64,000 nucleotides of DNA from Dechloromonas sp. H13 (lineage in GTDB: Bacteria > Pseudomonadota > Gammaproteobacteria > Burkholderiales > Rhodocyclaceae): positions 310,001 through 374,000 of the forward strand of contig NZ_SSXX01000003.1 of NCBI RefSeq assembly GCF_009469615.1. The letters are read 5' to 3'. Below the pieces are notes generated by a model. The model was given only the letters and a program-made list of their open reading frames with translations, did not search any database and was not told the DNA's origin. This document shows, in pieces, positions 28,715 through 38,825 of the stretch (within the stretch, counting starts at the first letter, position 1; each line of letters opens with the position of its first letter). Position numbers and translations under genes: made by a program.

Positions 28715-30664
28715 ATGACTGACTATTCCGCCTCTTCCATCCGCGTCCTCAAGGACCTCGAACCCGTCAAGGAACGCCCGGGCATGTACACCCGGACGAC
28801 CTGCCCGACCCACATCGTCCAGGAAGTCATCGACAACGCCGCCGACGAGGCGCTGGCCGGCTTCGCGAAGAAGATCGCGGTGCGCATCCAGGCCGACGGG
28901 CTGATCGAGGTGTCCGACAACGGCCGCGGCATCCCGGTCGAGATCCATCCGGAGGAAGGCCGGCCGGCGGTCGAGCTGGTGTTCTGCAAGCTGCACGCCG
29001 GCGGCAAGTTCAACAAGAAGGAGGCCGGCAACGCCTACCGCTTCTCGGGTGGCCTGCACGGCGTCGGCGTCTCGGTGACCAATGCGCTGTCGACGCGGCT
29101 GGAAGTCGAGATCAGGCGCGGTGGCGGCGTGCACCGCATCGCCTTCGGCGCCGGCTTCGTCACCGAGCCGCTGGCGCGCATCGGCGACTGCGGCCAGCGC
29201 AACACCGGGACCACGGTGCGCATCGTGCCAGACCCGAAATATTTCGACTCGCCGAAGGTCAATCTGGCGCAACTGGAACACCTGCTACGTTCCAAGGCCG
29301 TACTGATGCCCAACGTCACCGTCGAGCTGGAAATCGAGGGCGAGGCGCCAAAAAGCTGGTGCTACCGCAACGGCATGGCCGACTACCTCGCCGAAATGAT
29401 GGTCGGCCAGCCGGTTGCGCCGATCTTCGTCGGCGAGAAGTACGTCGAGGCCGAGAACGGCTTCGCCGTCGGCGAAGGTGCGACCTGGGCGCTGGCCTGG
29501 TTCGAGGAAGGCGGCGGCAAGCCGGAATCCTACGTGAACCTGATCCCGACGCTCGACGGCGGCACCCACGAGGCCGGGCTGAAGGCCGGCGTCTTCGAGG
29601 CGGTCAAGACCTTCGCCGACCATCACGCCATCCTGCCGGCCAAGGTCAAGCTGGCGCAGGAAGACGTCTGCGGCCGCATGACCTGGCTGCTCTCGGCCAA
29701 GGTGCTCGACCCGCAATTCCAGGGCCAGACCAAGGAAAAGCTGACCTCGCGCGACGCCTACAAGCTCGTCTCGCAGATGGTGCGCGACCCCTTCGAGCTG
29801 TGGCTCAACAGCCACGCCGATTTCGGCAAGAAGATCGCCGAACTGGCCGTCAAGGCGGCGCAGAACCGCATGAAATCGACCCAGAAGGTCGAGAAAAAGA
29901 AATCGTCCGGCATCGCCACCCTGCCCGGCAAGCTGACCGACTGCGAATCGGACGACACCAGCCGCAACGAGGTCTTCCTGGTCGAGGGCGACTCGGCCGG
30001 TGGCTCCGCCAAGCAGGGCCGCGACAAGGAGACGCAGGCTGTGCTGCCGCTGCGCGGCAAGGTGCTCAACACATGGGAAGTCGAGCGCGATCAGCTGTTC
30101 AAGAACAACGAGGTGCACGACATCTCGGTGGCCATCGGCGTCGACCCGCACGGCCTGGAGCAGATCGACACGGTCGACGTGTCCGGGCTGCGCTACGGGC
30201 GGATCATCGTCATGTCCGATGCCGACGTCGATGGCTCGCACATCCAGGTGCTGCTGTTCACCCTCTTCCTCCGCCATTTCCCGGCCCTGGTCGAGCGCGG
30301 CCACATTTACGTCGCCCAGCCGCCGCTGTTCCGCGTCGATGTCGAGGCGCGCGGCCACACGCGCAAGATCTATTGTCTGGACGAGGCCGAGAAGCAACAG
30401 ACGCTGCAGAAGCTGGCCGACGAGGGCGTTGCGGAGAGCAAGATCAGCGTCTCCCGCTTCAAGGGCCTCGGCGAAATGAACCCGGACCAGCTCTGGGAAA
30501 CCACGCTCTGCCCGGACACCCGCCGCCTCGTGCCCTTCCAGGCCAGCCGCGATGTCATCGCCGAAATGGCCGGCACCTTCACGCTGCTCATGGGCAAGGG
30601 CGAAGCCGCCGGCCGCCGCGCCTGGATGGAAAAGGACGGCGGGCTGGTCGAGGCGGATGTCTGA
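28715..30664 (+). CDS. parE: DNA topoisomerase IV subunit B
   Basis: ATPase subunit of topoisomerase IV, 649 residues, needed for decatenation. The GHKL ATPase motifs are visible (EVIDNAADEALAG, DNGRGIPV, GGLHGVGVSVTNAL), the transducer domain follows, and the TOPRIM motif EGDSAGGSAKQGRD and the DADVDGSHI block complete it. The length is typical of ParE, not of GyrB (about 800). The ATG at 28715 starts MTDYSASSIRVLKDL. parC lies 4.5 kb downstream on the same strand, separated by four unrelated genes. Confidence 0.96.
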   Translation: MTDYSASSIRVLKDLEPVKERPGMYTRTTCPTHIVQEVIDNAADEALAGFAKKIAVRIQADGLIEVSDNGRGIPVEIHPEEGRPAVELVFCKLHAGGKFNKKEAGNAYRFSGGLHGVGVSVTNALSTRLEVEIRRGGGVHRIAFGAGFVTEPLARIGDCGQRNTGTTVRIVPDPKYFDSPKVNLAQLEHLLRSKAVLMPNVTVELEIEGEAPKSWCYRNGMADYLAEMMVGQPVAPIFVGEKYVEAENGFAVGEGATWALAWFEEGGGKPESYVNLIPTLDGGTHEAGLKAGVFEAVKTFADHHAILPAKVKLAQEDVCGRMTWLLSAKVLDPQFQGQTKEKLTSRDAYKLVSQMVRDPFELWLNSHADFGKKIAELAVKAAQNRMKSTQKVEKKKSSGIATLPGKLTDCESDDTSRNEVFLVEGDSAGGSAKQGRDKETQAVLPLRGKVLNTWEVERDQLFKNNEVHDISVAIGVDPHGLEQIDTVDVSGLRYGRIIVMSDADVDGSHIQVLLFTLFLRHFPALVERGHIYVAQPPLFRVDVEARGHTRKIYCLDEAEKQQTLQKLADEGVAESKISVSRFKGLGEMNPDQLWETTLCPDTRRLVPFQASRDVIAEMAGTFTLLMGKGEAAGRRAWMEKDGGLVEADV

Positions 30665-30771
30665 GCGCCTGCCCATTCGGTCCTCAGAGTTACCGACCGT
30701 CACAGCGCCGGTAAGCGCAAGTCGCTAAGCTTCGGCCCTTTGCACATCTTGTGAACGTCCACTCCCCGACC

Positions 30772-31686
30772 ATGCCCCGTCTGCCCGTGCTCCGCGCCGG
30801 CCTGCTGGTCCTCGGCATCGCCCTGCTCGCCGGCTGCGGTTCGCTCCCCTCGCTCGGTTCGGCGAAACCTGCCGCCCCGCCTGCCGCGACACCGGCTGCG
30901 CCGGCGCCAGTCGCGCTACGCAAGCCGAAGATCGGCCTCGCCCTCGGCGGCGGCGCGGCGCGCGGCTTCGCCCACATCGGCGTGATCAAGATGCTCGAAG
31001 CGCAAGGCATCGTTCCCGACTACGTCGTTGGCACCAGCGCCGGCGCCGTCGTCGGTTCGCTCTACGCCAGCGGCCTCGACGCCTTCGCCATGCAGAAGAT
31101 TGCCGTCCAGCTCGACGAAAAGATCTTCGCCGACTGGACGCTGGGCGGCCGCGGCCTGCTCAAGGGGGAGGCCCTGCAGGACTTCATCAACCAGAATCTC
31201 GGCAAGCGCCCGCTGGAAAAGCTGAACAAGCCCTTCGCCACGGTCGCCACCGATCTCAACAGCGGCGAGCGCGTCGTTTTCCGCACCGGCGACACCGGCA
31301 TGGCCGTGCGCGCGTCGGCCGCCGTGCCCGGCGTCTTCCAGCCCATGCAGTTCCGCGGCCGCAGCTACGTGGACGGCGGCCTGACCAGCCCGGTGCCGGT
31401 ACAGGCGGCGCGGGAAATGGGCGCCGATTTCGTCATCGCCGTCGACATCTCGGCGCGCCCCGAAGGCCAGCCGACCGACAGCCTGAGCGCCATCCTCTGG
31501 CAGACGACGACCGTCATGGGCGGCATCATCGCCCGCAACGAGCTGAAGGAAGCCGACATCGTCATCCGGCCGAACCTTCCCTACGTCAAGTCCTGGGATT
31601 TCACCGCGCGGCACGACGCCATGATGGAAGGCGAACGCGCCGCCCTCGCCGCGCTGCCGCAGATCAAGCAGCGCCTGGGCAGATAG
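30772..31686 (+). CDS. Patatin-like phospholipase lipoprotein
   Basis: A patatin-family lipid acyl hydrolase. From the ATG at 30772 it has 304 residues. A GTG at 30751 would add seven. The signal peptide ends in the lipobox LLAGC (Cys22). A Pro/Ala linker follows, then the oxyanion motif GGGAARGFAH, the nucleophile in GTSAG and the catalytic Asp in DGG (YVDGGLTSP). The lipidated, probably envelope-anchored form resembles RssA-like proteins with an added anchor. It starts the four-gene group between parE and parC. The next start is six bases after its stop. Confidence 0.88.
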   Translation: MPRLPVLRAGLLVLGIALLAGCGSLPSLGSAKPAAPPAATPAAPAPVALRKPKIGLALGGGAARGFAHIGVIKMLEAQGIVPDYVVGTSAGAVVGSLYASGLDAFAMQKIAVQLDEKIFADWTLGGRGLLKGEALQDFINQNLGKRPLEKLNKPFATVATDLNSGERVVFRTGDTGMAVRASAAVPGVFQPMQFRGRSYVDGGLTSPVPVQAAREMGADFVIAVDISARPEGQPTDSLSAILWQTTTVMGGIIARNELKEADIVIRPNLPYVKSWDFTARHDAMMEGERAALAALPQIKQRLGR

Positions 31687-31692
31687 GCGGCC

Positions 31693-33603
31693 GTGGCCCT
31701 GCATCGCCCGCGCATCCTCAGCGTCATCCCGCCGATGACGCAATTGAACACGCCCTATCCGGCCACCGCCTACCTCACCGGTTTCCTGCGTTCGCGCGGT
31801 TTCCATGCCGAACAGACCGACCTGGCGCTGGCGCTGGTGCTCGAACTGCTGTCGCCGGCCGGCCTGCCGAAGCTCAGGGCGGCGGCCGAGGCGATTCCCG
31901 GCAAAAAGCGCTCACCCACGCTCAAGACCTTCCTCAACCAGTTCGACCGCTATCTTTCCACCATCGGTCCGGCCATTGCGCTGCTTCAGGGCCGCGACGG
32001 CTCGATCGCCCACCGCATCGGCTCGCGCGCCTTCCTGCCCGAAGGGCCGCGCTTCGCGGCGCTCGACAACTACGTCGGCGAGGACGGCGGCGACCCGCTG
32101 GCCTGGGCCTTCGGTGCGCTCGGCGTGCAGGACCGGGCGCGGCACCTGGCGACGCTCTACCTCAACGACCTGGCCGACGTACTGCGCGAGGCGGTCGACA
32201 CCCGCTTCGAGTTCGTCCGCTATGCCGAAGCGCTGGCCCGCAGCCAGGCGAGCTTCGACCCGCTGGCCACGGCCCTGGCGGGGGAGCCGACGCTGGTCGA
32301 TACGACCCTGCAAAATCTGGCCATTTCGGCGGTCGACCGCAGCAGGCCGGACATCGTGCTGATTTCGGTGCCCTTCCCCGGCTCGGTCTATGCCGCCTTC
32401 CGCATCGCGCAGACGATCAAGGCAACATATCCGCAGGTCGTCACCGTGCTCGGCGGCGGCTATGTCAATACCGAGCTGCGCGAACTGGCCGAGCCGCGCG
32501 TCTTCGACCATTTCGACTACCTCACCCTCGACGACGGCGAAAAACCGCTGCTGGCGCTGTTCGAGCACCTGGCGGGAGAACGGCCGCGCCTCAACCTGGT
32601 CCGTACCTTTACCCGGGTCGAGGGCGCTGTACGCTACTTCAACAATCAGGAGCCCGACATTCCGTTCGAGGAAACCGGCACCCCGACCTGGGACGGCCTG
32701 CCGCTCGACCGCTACCTGTCGCTGCTCGACATGCTCAACCCCATGCACCGGCTGTGGTCGGACGGCCACTGGAACAAGCTCACCGTCGCCCACGGCTGCT
32801 ACTGGAAGAAATGCAGCTTCTGCGACGTCAGCCTCGACTACATCTCGCGCTTCGAGGCGGCCAGCGCCCGGACGCTGGTTGACCGCATCGAGCGCATCGT
32901 CGACGAAACTGGGCACAGCGGCTTCCATTTCGTCGACGAGGCCGCGCCGCCCAAGGCCCTGCGCGCCCTGGCCGAGGAACTGCAGCGGCGCAACCTGGCG
33001 ATTTCGTGGTGGGGCAACATCCGCTTCGAAAAATCCTTCACCCCCGAGCTTTGCCTGCAACTGGCCGACAGTGGCTGCATCGCCGTTTCCGGCGGTCTCG
33101 AAGTTGCCTCCGACCGCCTGCTGGCGCTGATGAAGAAAGGCGTCTCGGTCGAGCAGGTCGCCCGCGTCACGCGCGCCTTCAGCCAAGCCGGAGTATTGGT
33201 TCACGCCTACCTGATGTACGGCTTCCCGACGCAGACGGTGCAGGACACCGTCGATGCGCTCGAATACGTCCGCCAGCTTTTTGCCGAAAACTGCATCCAG
33301 TCCGGCTTCTTCCACCGCTTCGCGTGCACCGTGCATTCGCCGATCGGCCTCCACCCGGCGGAATACGGCATCCGCCTGCAGCCGCTGCCGCCCGGCAAGT
33401 TCGCCAGGAACGACGTCGACTTCATCGACCCCACCGGCGTCGACCACGACCGCCTCGGCAAGGCGCTGAACAAGGCGCTCTACAACTACATGCACGGCAT
33501 CGGGCTGGACACCGATCCCCGCGCCTGGTTCGACGACCGCGTGCCGAAGCCGCGGGTCGGGCGGCATTTCATCGCCCGGGCGCTTGCTGCGCGGCACACC
33601 TGA
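31693..33603 (+). CDS. B12-binding-type radical SAM protein
   Basis: A 636-residue radical SAM enzyme. The N-terminal third contains a B12-binding-like Rossmann region (PDIVLISVPFPGSVYAAFRI, VTVLGGGYVNTE). The [4Fe-4S] motif is Cys369-x4-Cys374-x2-Cys377 (GCYWKKCSFCD), a spacing one residue longer than the classic CX3CX2C. The rest of the barrel (FVDEAAPPKAL, VSGGLEVASDRLL, YLMYGFPTQT) is present. Start is a GTG at 31693. Substrate unknown. It is followed at once by a small protein and a nitronate monooxygenase-like gene in a tight cluster. Confidence 0.85.
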   Translation: MALHRPRILSVIPPMTQLNTPYPATAYLTGFLRSRGFHAEQTDLALALVLELLSPAGLPKLRAAAEAIPGKKRSPTLKTFLNQFDRYLSTIGPAIALLQGRDGSIAHRIGSRAFLPEGPRFAALDNYVGEDGGDPLAWAFGALGVQDRARHLATLYLNDLADVLREAVDTRFEFVRYAEALARSQASFDPLATALAGEPTLVDTTLQNLAISAVDRSRPDIVLISVPFPGSVYAAFRIAQTIKATYPQVVTVLGGGYVNTELRELAEPRVFDHFDYLTLDDGEKPLLALFEHLAGERPRLNLVRTFTRVEGAVRYFNNQEPDIPFEETGTPTWDGLPLDRYLSLLDMLNPMHRLWSDGHWNKLTVAHGCYWKKCSFCDVSLDYISRFEAASARTLVDRIERIVDETGHSGFHFVDEAAPPKALRALAEELQRRNLAISWWGNIRFEKSFTPELCLQLADSGCIAVSGGLEVASDRLLALMKKGVSVEQVARVTRAFSQAGVLVHAYLMYGFPTQTVQDTVDALEYVRQLFAENCIQSGFFHRFACTVHSPIGLHPAEYGIRLQPLPPGKFARNDVDFIDPTGVDHDRLGKALNKALYNYMHGIGLDTDPRAWFDDRVPKPRVGRHFIARALAARHT

Positions 33604-33604
33604 C

Positions 33605-33973
33605 ATGCGGATACGCGACGACACGCCGCCGACCCCGCGCGGTATCAACATCGCCCTGTTGTTCGCGCTCGCCGCCCACCGCCTCTCCACCTGGTATGAA
33701 CACGGGCAGTGGCTGAGCGACGCCCAGGGCGCCAGCCTGGCCGCCGACTGGCTGGCCCGCTCCAAAAGCGCATTGCCGCTCGCCGAGCGCCGGCGGCTGG
33801 CGGCGCTGAGCGACCAGTTCGCCAGGCAGATGGCCGGAACGCTGTCGCGCGAAGCCGGTCTGTATGCCGCCCATGAAATGATGGAAGCGCTCGACCCCAA
33901 CTACCATTCCGAGCTGGCCCGGTCGCTGCTGGCAGAATGCGAACGTCTTCTCGACGACACGGAGTCCCCATGA
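33605..33973 (+). CDS. Hypothetical protein in the radical SAM cluster
   Basis: A 122-residue, apparently all-helical soluble protein starting MRIRDDTPPTPRGINIALL one base after the radical SAM stop. It has no cysteines, no signal peptide and no domain I recognise. The next gene's ATG overlaps its stop by 4 bp. The tight placement suggests a role linked to the radical SAM protein, for example as a partner or adaptor, but this is inference from context only. Confidence 0.7.
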   Translation: MRIRDDTPPTPRGINIALLFALAAHRLSTWYEHGQWLSDAQGASLAADWLARSKSALPLAERRRLAALSDQFARQMAGTLSREAGLYAAHEMMEALDPNYHSELARSLLAECERLLDDTESP

Positions 33974-35019
33974 GTTTTCTCGCCGAAGCTGGCCTGTTGC
34001 TGCCGGTCATCCAGGCGCCGATGGCCGGCGTCCAGGGTAGCGCGCTGGCGCTCGCCGTCTGCGCCGCCGGCGGCCTTGGTTCGCTGCCGGCGGCGATGCT
34101 GCCGATGGGCGAGCTGCGCCGCGAACTGGCGGCGCTGAGGGCCGGAACGGACCGGCCGTGGAACGTCAATTTCTTCGCCCACACCCCGCCGCCGCTCCCC
34201 GATCCCGCCCGCGAGACCGCCTGGCGCCAGCGGCTGGCGCCGTATTACCGGGAATTCGGCATCGATCCCGAGGCGATTCCGGCCGGCCCGGGACGCCTGC
34301 CGTTCAACGACGAGGCGGCGGCCTTGGTCGAGGAATTCCGTCCCCCCGTCGTCAGCTTCCATTTCGGCTTGCCGGCGGAACACCTGCTCGCACGCGTCAA
34401 GGCGACCGGCGCCTTCGTGATGTCGTCGGCAACTACCGTCGCCGAAGCGCGCTGGCTGGCTGCGCACGGCGCCGATGCGGTCATCGCGCAGGGGCTCGAA
34501 GCCGGCGGACATCGCGGCATTTTCCTCGGCGATGACCTGACGACGCAGGTCGGCACCATCGCCCTGCTGCCGCAGATCGTCACCGCCGTCGCCTGCCCGG
34601 TCGTCGCTACCGGCGGCATCGCCGATGCTGCGGGTGCCGCGGCGGCCCGCGCCCTGGGCGCCGCCGCCGTCCAGGCCGGCACCGCCTATCTGCTGTGCCC
34701 GGAGGCGACGACCGGCGCCCTGCACCGCGCCGCGCTGCAAACCGACGCAGTAGCGCACACGGCACTGACCAACCTGTTCTCCGGCCGCCCGGCGCGCGGC
34801 ATCGTCAATCGGCTGATGCGCGAACAGGGGCCGTTGAACCCGGCCGCACCCGCCTTCCCGCTGGCGGCAGCCGCCGTCGCGCCGCTGCGCGCTGCTGCGG
34901 AAAAGCAGGGGCGTACCGACTTCACCCCGCTGTGGTGCGGCCAGAACGCCGTCTCCTGCCGTCCCGTGCCGGCTGCCGAAGTCACCCGGGAACTGGCGCG
35001 CGGCTTCGCCGCCGGCTGA
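33970..35019 (+). CDS. Nitronate monooxygenase-like flavoprotein
   Basis: A 349-residue FMN-dependent TIM-barrel protein of the nitronate monooxygenase (2-nitropropane dioxygenase) family. It begins MSFLAEAGLLLPVIQAPMAG. The flavin-binding GGHRG-type motif (EAGGHRGIF), the PVVATGGIADA stretch and the GAAAVQAGTAYLLCPEA block are present. Start ATG overlaps the previous stop (ATGA). Several members of this family act as general quinone-like reductases or nitronate detoxifiers. The substrate here is undefined. Confidence 0.9.
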   Translation: MSFLAEAGLLLPVIQAPMAGVQGSALALAVCAAGGLGSLPAAMLPMGELRRELAALRAGTDRPWNVNFFAHTPPPLPDPARETAWRQRLAPYYREFGIDPEAIPAGPGRLPFNDEAAALVEEFRPPVVSFHFGLPAEHLLARVKATGAFVMSSATTVAEARWLAAHGADAVIAQGLEAGGHRGIFLGDDLTTQVGTIALLPQIVTAVACPVVATGGIADAAGAAAARALGAAAVQAGTAYLLCPEATTGALHRAALQTDAVAHTALTNLFSGRPARGIVNRLMREQGPLNPAAPAFPLAAAAVAPLRAAAEKQGRTDFTPLWCGQNAVSCRPVPAAEVTRELARGFAAG

Positions 35020-35033
35020 TTTGCCCGGATTGC

Positions 35034-35043
35034 TGCGGTCGAC
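35034..35043 (+). repeat. Dispersed TTGCGGTCGAC element, copy C
   Basis: TGCGGTCGAC preceded by CGGATTGC and followed by CACAGTAATCCGCCC in the 149-bp gap before parC. GGATT and AATCC flank the core as a partial inverted repeat. Confidence 0.55.
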
Positions 35044-35168
35044 CACAGTAATCCGCCCTTTCAGCCGAATCCCGCCCGGCCTCGGCAGTCGATTATCCAG
35101 CCGGGAAGCCCGGCCCGGCCGCCACAAATCGAGTAACATCCCGGCTGCCCGATGCAGACTGCAAAGCC

Positions 35169-37502
35169 ATGAACGACCAGTTGAAACTCTTCGACCCCAA
35201 CGCCCCGCAAAACCGACCCGCCGAGCCGGTGCCGCCCAATCTCCCACCGAACGTCCCACCCGCCGCTTCCGGCCCGGCCGACGACATCCCCTCGCCCGCC
35301 GACTATGCTGCCCGCCGCTATCTCGAATACGCGATGAGCGTCGTCACCGGCCGCGCCCTGCCCTCGGCGGCGGACGGCCAGAAGCCGGTGCAGCGCCGCA
35401 TTCTCTACGCCATGCACCGCATGGGCCTGTACAAGAGCCCGCGCCACGTGAAGTCGGCACGCGTCGTCGGCGACGTGATCGGCAAATACCACCCGCACGG
35501 CGATTCGTCGGTCTATGACGCGATGGTGCGCATGGCGCAGGACTGGAGCCTGCGTTACCCGATCGTCGACGGCCAGGGCAATTTCGGCTCGCGCGACGGC
35601 GACAACGCGGCGGCGATGCGCTACACCGAGGCCCGCCTGACGCCGATCGCCGAGCTGCTGCTCGCCGAAATCGATGAAGGCACGGTCGACTGGAAGCCCA
35701 ACTACGACGGCGCCAACGATGAACCGGCGCTGCTGCCGGCCCGCCTGCCCTTCTGCCTGCTGAATGGCGCTTCCGGCATCGCCGTGGGTATGGCGACCGA
35801 AATCCCGGCCCACAACCTGCGCGAAGTGGCGTCTGCTGCGGTCAACCTGATAAAGGACCCCGATTTCAGCGAAGATCAGCTGCTGGAACTGATTCCCGGC
35901 CCCGACTACCCGGGCGGCGCGCAGATCATCTCGTCGCCCGAGGAAATCGCCGCCACCTACCGCACCGGGCGCGGTAGCCTGCGCGTGCGCGCCAAGTGGA
36001 AGATCGAAAACCTGGCGCGCGGCCAGTGGAAGCTGGTCATCACCGAACTGCCGCCGGGCGTGTCGACGGCCACCGTGATGTCGGAAATCGAGGCCTGCTC
36101 GAACCCGGTGGCCAAGGAAAAGGCCGGCAAGAAGGTATTCACTCCGGAGCAGCTCAACCTGAAGGCGGCCTTCCTGTCGGCCATTTCGGAAAGCGGCGTG
36201 CGCGACGAGTCGGGCAAGGAGCACGCCGTTCGCCTGGTCATCGAACCGGCCAGCTCGCGCCAGGGCCAGGACGACCTGGTGCGCCTGCTGCTCGCCCACA
36301 CCAGCCTCGAAACCAACGCCCCGGTCAACCTGACCGTCCTCGGCGTTGCCGGCGCGCCGAGGCAGGCGTCGCTGTACAGCATCATCGAGGAATGGTGCCG
36401 CTTCCGCCTGTCCACCGTCGAACGTCGCACGCGCCATCGTCTGACCGCCGCCGAGAAACGCATCCACATCCTCGAAGGCCGGCAGGCCATCCTGCTCGAC
36501 ATCGACCGCGTCATCAGGGTCATCCGCGAGTCGGACGACCCCAGAGCCGACCTGATGGCGCACTTCAATCTCTCCGAGATCCAGGCCGAGGACATCCTCG
36601 AAATCCGCCTGCGCCAGCTGGCGCGGCTGGAAGGCATCAAGATCGGCGAGGAACTGGGCAGGTTGCGGGAAGAAGCCAAGGGACTCAACCACCTGCTCGA
36701 TTCGGAAGCCGCCCTGCGCGCCTGCGTCGCCGGCGAAATCGAAGCTGACGCGAAGAAATACGGCGACGAGCGCCGCACCCTGATCGAAGCCGATGCCAAG
36801 GTCACCATGTCGGATGCCAAGACGGTCTCCATCGTCGACGAGCCGACGACCCTGGTCGTCTCGAAGCACGGCTGGCTGCGCTCGCGCACCGGCCATAATG
36901 TCGAACCGGCGCAGCTGACCTTCCGCTCCGGCGACAGCCTGCTCGCCTGCCTGCCCTGCCGCACGGTCGACCACCTGATCCTCCTCGATACCGGGGGCCG
37001 TGCCTATTCGATCCCGGCCTCGGACATCCCCGGCGGCAAGGGCGATGGCGTCCCGGCCACCTCGCTGGTCGATTTCGTCGGTGGCGGCAAGCCGTGCCTG
37101 GCGCTGGCGGTGCAAGGCGAGAAGCTCTACCTGGTCGCCGCCAGCGGCGGCTACGGCTTCCGCTGCCAGGGCGAGGATTTCCTGTCGCGCGGCAAGGCCG
37201 GCAAGGCCTTCATGACGCTGCCCGAGGGCGAAGTGCCGGTGGTCTTCGCGCCGGCGCCCGAGGGCGAGATCGCCTGCATCACCCGAGATGGACGCGGGCT
37301 CGTCTTCGCCATCGGCGAAATCCGCCTGCTGCCCAAGGGGCGCGGCCTCAAGCTGATCGATGCGGCACCCGGCAAGACGGCACTGGAGGAAATCCTGCCG
37401 GTCATCGACGGCGCTGCCGGCAAGCTCAGGGGCGAACGCCTGGAAAACTGCCGCGGCAACCGCGGCGGCAAGGGCAAGCCGTTGAAGACGAGCCGCAAAT
37501 AA
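35169..37502 (+). CDS. parC: DNA topoisomerase IV subunit A
   Basis: DNA-cleaving subunit of topoisomerase IV, 777 residues. The N-terminus carries a Pro-rich tail (residues 10-40), then the winged-helix region ([37 protein letters not shown]) that holds the quinolone-resistance region, and the catalytic tyrosine in MRYTEARL. The tower and coiled-coil regions follow, and a shortened beta-propeller region ([10 protein letters not shown] end) completes it. The shortness of the C-terminal propeller favours ParC over GyrA. Likely to function with ParE encoded upstream. Confidence 0.95.
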   Translation: MNDQLKLFDPNAPQNRPAEPVPPNLPPNVPPAASGPADDIPSPADYAARRYLEYAMSVVTGRALPSAADGQKPVQRRILYAMHRMGLYKSPRHVKSARVVGDVIGKYHPHGDSSVYDAMVRMAQDWSLRYPIVDGQGNFGSRDGDNAAAMRYTEARLTPIAELLLAEIDEGTVDWKPNYDGANDEPALLPARLPFCLLNGASGIAVGMATEIPAHNLREVASAAVNLIKDPDFSEDQLLELIPGPDYPGGAQIISSPEEIAATYRTGRGSLRVRAKWKIENLARGQWKLVITELPPGVSTATVMSEIEACSNPVAKEKAGKKVFTPEQLNLKAAFLSAISESGVRDESGKEHAVRLVIEPASSRQGQDDLVRLLLAHTSLETNAPVNLTVLGVAGAPRQASLYSIIEEWCRFRLSTVERRTRHRLTAAEKRIHILEGRQAILLDIDRVIRVIRESDDPRADLMAHFNLSEIQAEDILEIRLRQLARLEGIKIGEELGRLREEAKGLNHLLDSEAALRACVAGEIEADAKKYGDERRTLIEADAKVTMSDAKTVSIVDEPTTLVVSKHGWLRSRTGHNVEPAQLTFRSGDSLLACLPCRTVDHLILLDTGGRAYSIPASDIPGGKGDGVPATSLVDFVGGGKPCLALAVQGEKLYLVAASGGYGFRCQGEDFLSRGKAGKAFMTLPEGEVPVVFAPAPEGEIACITRDGRGLVFAIGEIRLLPKGRGLKLIDAAPGKTALEEILPVIDGAAGKLRGERLENCRGNRGGKGKPLKTSRK

Positions 37503-37655
37503 GGTTCGCGCGCGGGGAATCAGCCGCTGGCCGTCGCCGTCCTCCCGGCGCGCCATACCCTGCCGGCCACTGCTGGCCACCGGAGAAAACTCTTGCCGGG
37601 GCCGCGCCGGTGCCATAAATTGTCTGCAGCTACCTGATCGCTCACGGAGAAACGC

Positions 37656-38783
37656 ATGTTCGGCAACCTGATCTTCCGTCAGCTCTTCGATGCGCCCTCG
37701 TCGACCTACACCTACCTGCTGGGCGACCGGCAGAGCCGGCAGGCGGTCATCATCGACCCTGTCTTCGAGCAGCATCTCCGCGACCGCGCGCTGGTCGAGG
37801 AACTCGGGCTGCAGCTGGTCGCGGCGCTCGATACGCATTGCCATGCCGACCACGTGACCGGCGCCTGGCTCATGCAGCAGGCGACGGGCTGCCGGATCGG
37901 CATCTCCCGGCGCTACGGCGATGCCCTGCAGGGCGCCGACCTGCGGCTCGACGACGGCGACCGGGTGGCATTCGGGAATTCGTCTCTCGACGTGCGTGCC
38001 ACGCCCGGCCACACCGACGGCTGCCTGACTTTCGTGACCGGCGACCGGCGCCTGGCCTTTACCGGCGACTGCCTGCTGATCCGCAGCGCCGGCCGCTGCG
38101 ATTTCCAGCAGGGCAATGCCGCCACCCTGTTCCGCTCGATCACCGGGCGGATCTTCAGCCTACCCGACGACTGCCTGATCTTTCCCGCCCACGACTACAA
38201 CGGGCGCACGGTGTCGTCGGTCGGCGAGGAAAAGGCCTTCAATCCGCGCATCGGCGGCCAGGCCGACGAGCGCGACTTCGTCGGTTTCATGGAGAACCTG
38301 AATCTCCCGCATCCCAAGCAGATCGCCGTCGCCGTGCCCGCCAACATGCGTTCCGGGCAACCCGCCGACGGCAAGGTGCCGCGCCCCGCCGAGTGGGGGC
38401 CGGTACGACAGAGTTACGCGGGCCTGCTCGAAATCGACCCGGAGTGGGTCGCCGAACACCGCGCCGACCTGCACATCCTCGACGTGCGCCAGCGCGGGGA
38501 ACTGGACGAAAGGCTGGGCCACATCGCCGGCGCCCAGCTCATTCCGCTCAATGAACTCAAGGACCGCCTGGCGGAAGTCCCGCAGGACAAGCCGGTGATC
38601 CCGGTCTGCCATGCCGGCATGCGCTCCGGCCAGGCGACGGTGATCCTCCGCCAGGCCGGCTTCGCTCGCGTTGCGAACCTGCGCGGCGGCATGCTGCTTT
38701 GGCAACAGACCGGCCTGCCGGTGGAACACGGTGTCGCGCTTCGCTCTGGTGATAGCGGTGTCGCAGCACCGAAACAAACATGA
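37656..38783 (+). CDS. Persulfide dioxygenase-rhodanese fusion
   Basis: A 375-residue two-domain protein. The N-terminal metallo-beta-lactamase-fold domain is of the ETHE1 type with the metal motif HCHADH (His61, His63, Asp65, His66), then TPGHTDGCL and FPAHDYNGR. These enzymes oxidise glutathione persulfide to sulfite. From about residue 260 a rhodanese domain carries the catalytic Cys318 in CHAGMRSG. Such fusions (PRF type) are known in Burkholderia and related bacteria and make thiosulfate from sulfite. Together they handle sulfide or persulfide. It stands alone downstream of parC. Confidence 0.9.
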   Translation: MFGNLIFRQLFDAPSSTYTYLLGDRQSRQAVIIDPVFEQHLRDRALVEELGLQLVAALDTHCHADHVTGAWLMQQATGCRIGISRRYGDALQGADLRLDDGDRVAFGNSSLDVRATPGHTDGCLTFVTGDRRLAFTGDCLLIRSAGRCDFQQGNAATLFRSITGRIFSLPDDCLIFPAHDYNGRTVSSVGEEKAFNPRIGGQADERDFVGFMENLNLPHPKQIAVAVPANMRSGQPADGKVPRPAEWGPVRQSYAGLLEIDPEWVAEHRADLHILDVRQRGELDERLGHIAGAQLIPLNELKDRLAEVPQDKPVIPVCHAGMRSGQATVILRQAGFARVANLRGGMLLWQQTGLPVEHGVALRSGDSGVAAPKQT

Positions 38784-38825
38784 TGTAATACATTATCAAT
38801 CAATCGTAGTTGATTGATAAAAAAT

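Noticed and set aside
35061-38012. Very long open frame on the minus strand opposite parC and the sulfur fusion gene
   Set aside because: It is antisense to two certain genes. GC-rich codon use keeps stop codons out of the complementary frame, and the translation shows low-complexity Arg/Asp/Gly composition without family motifs.
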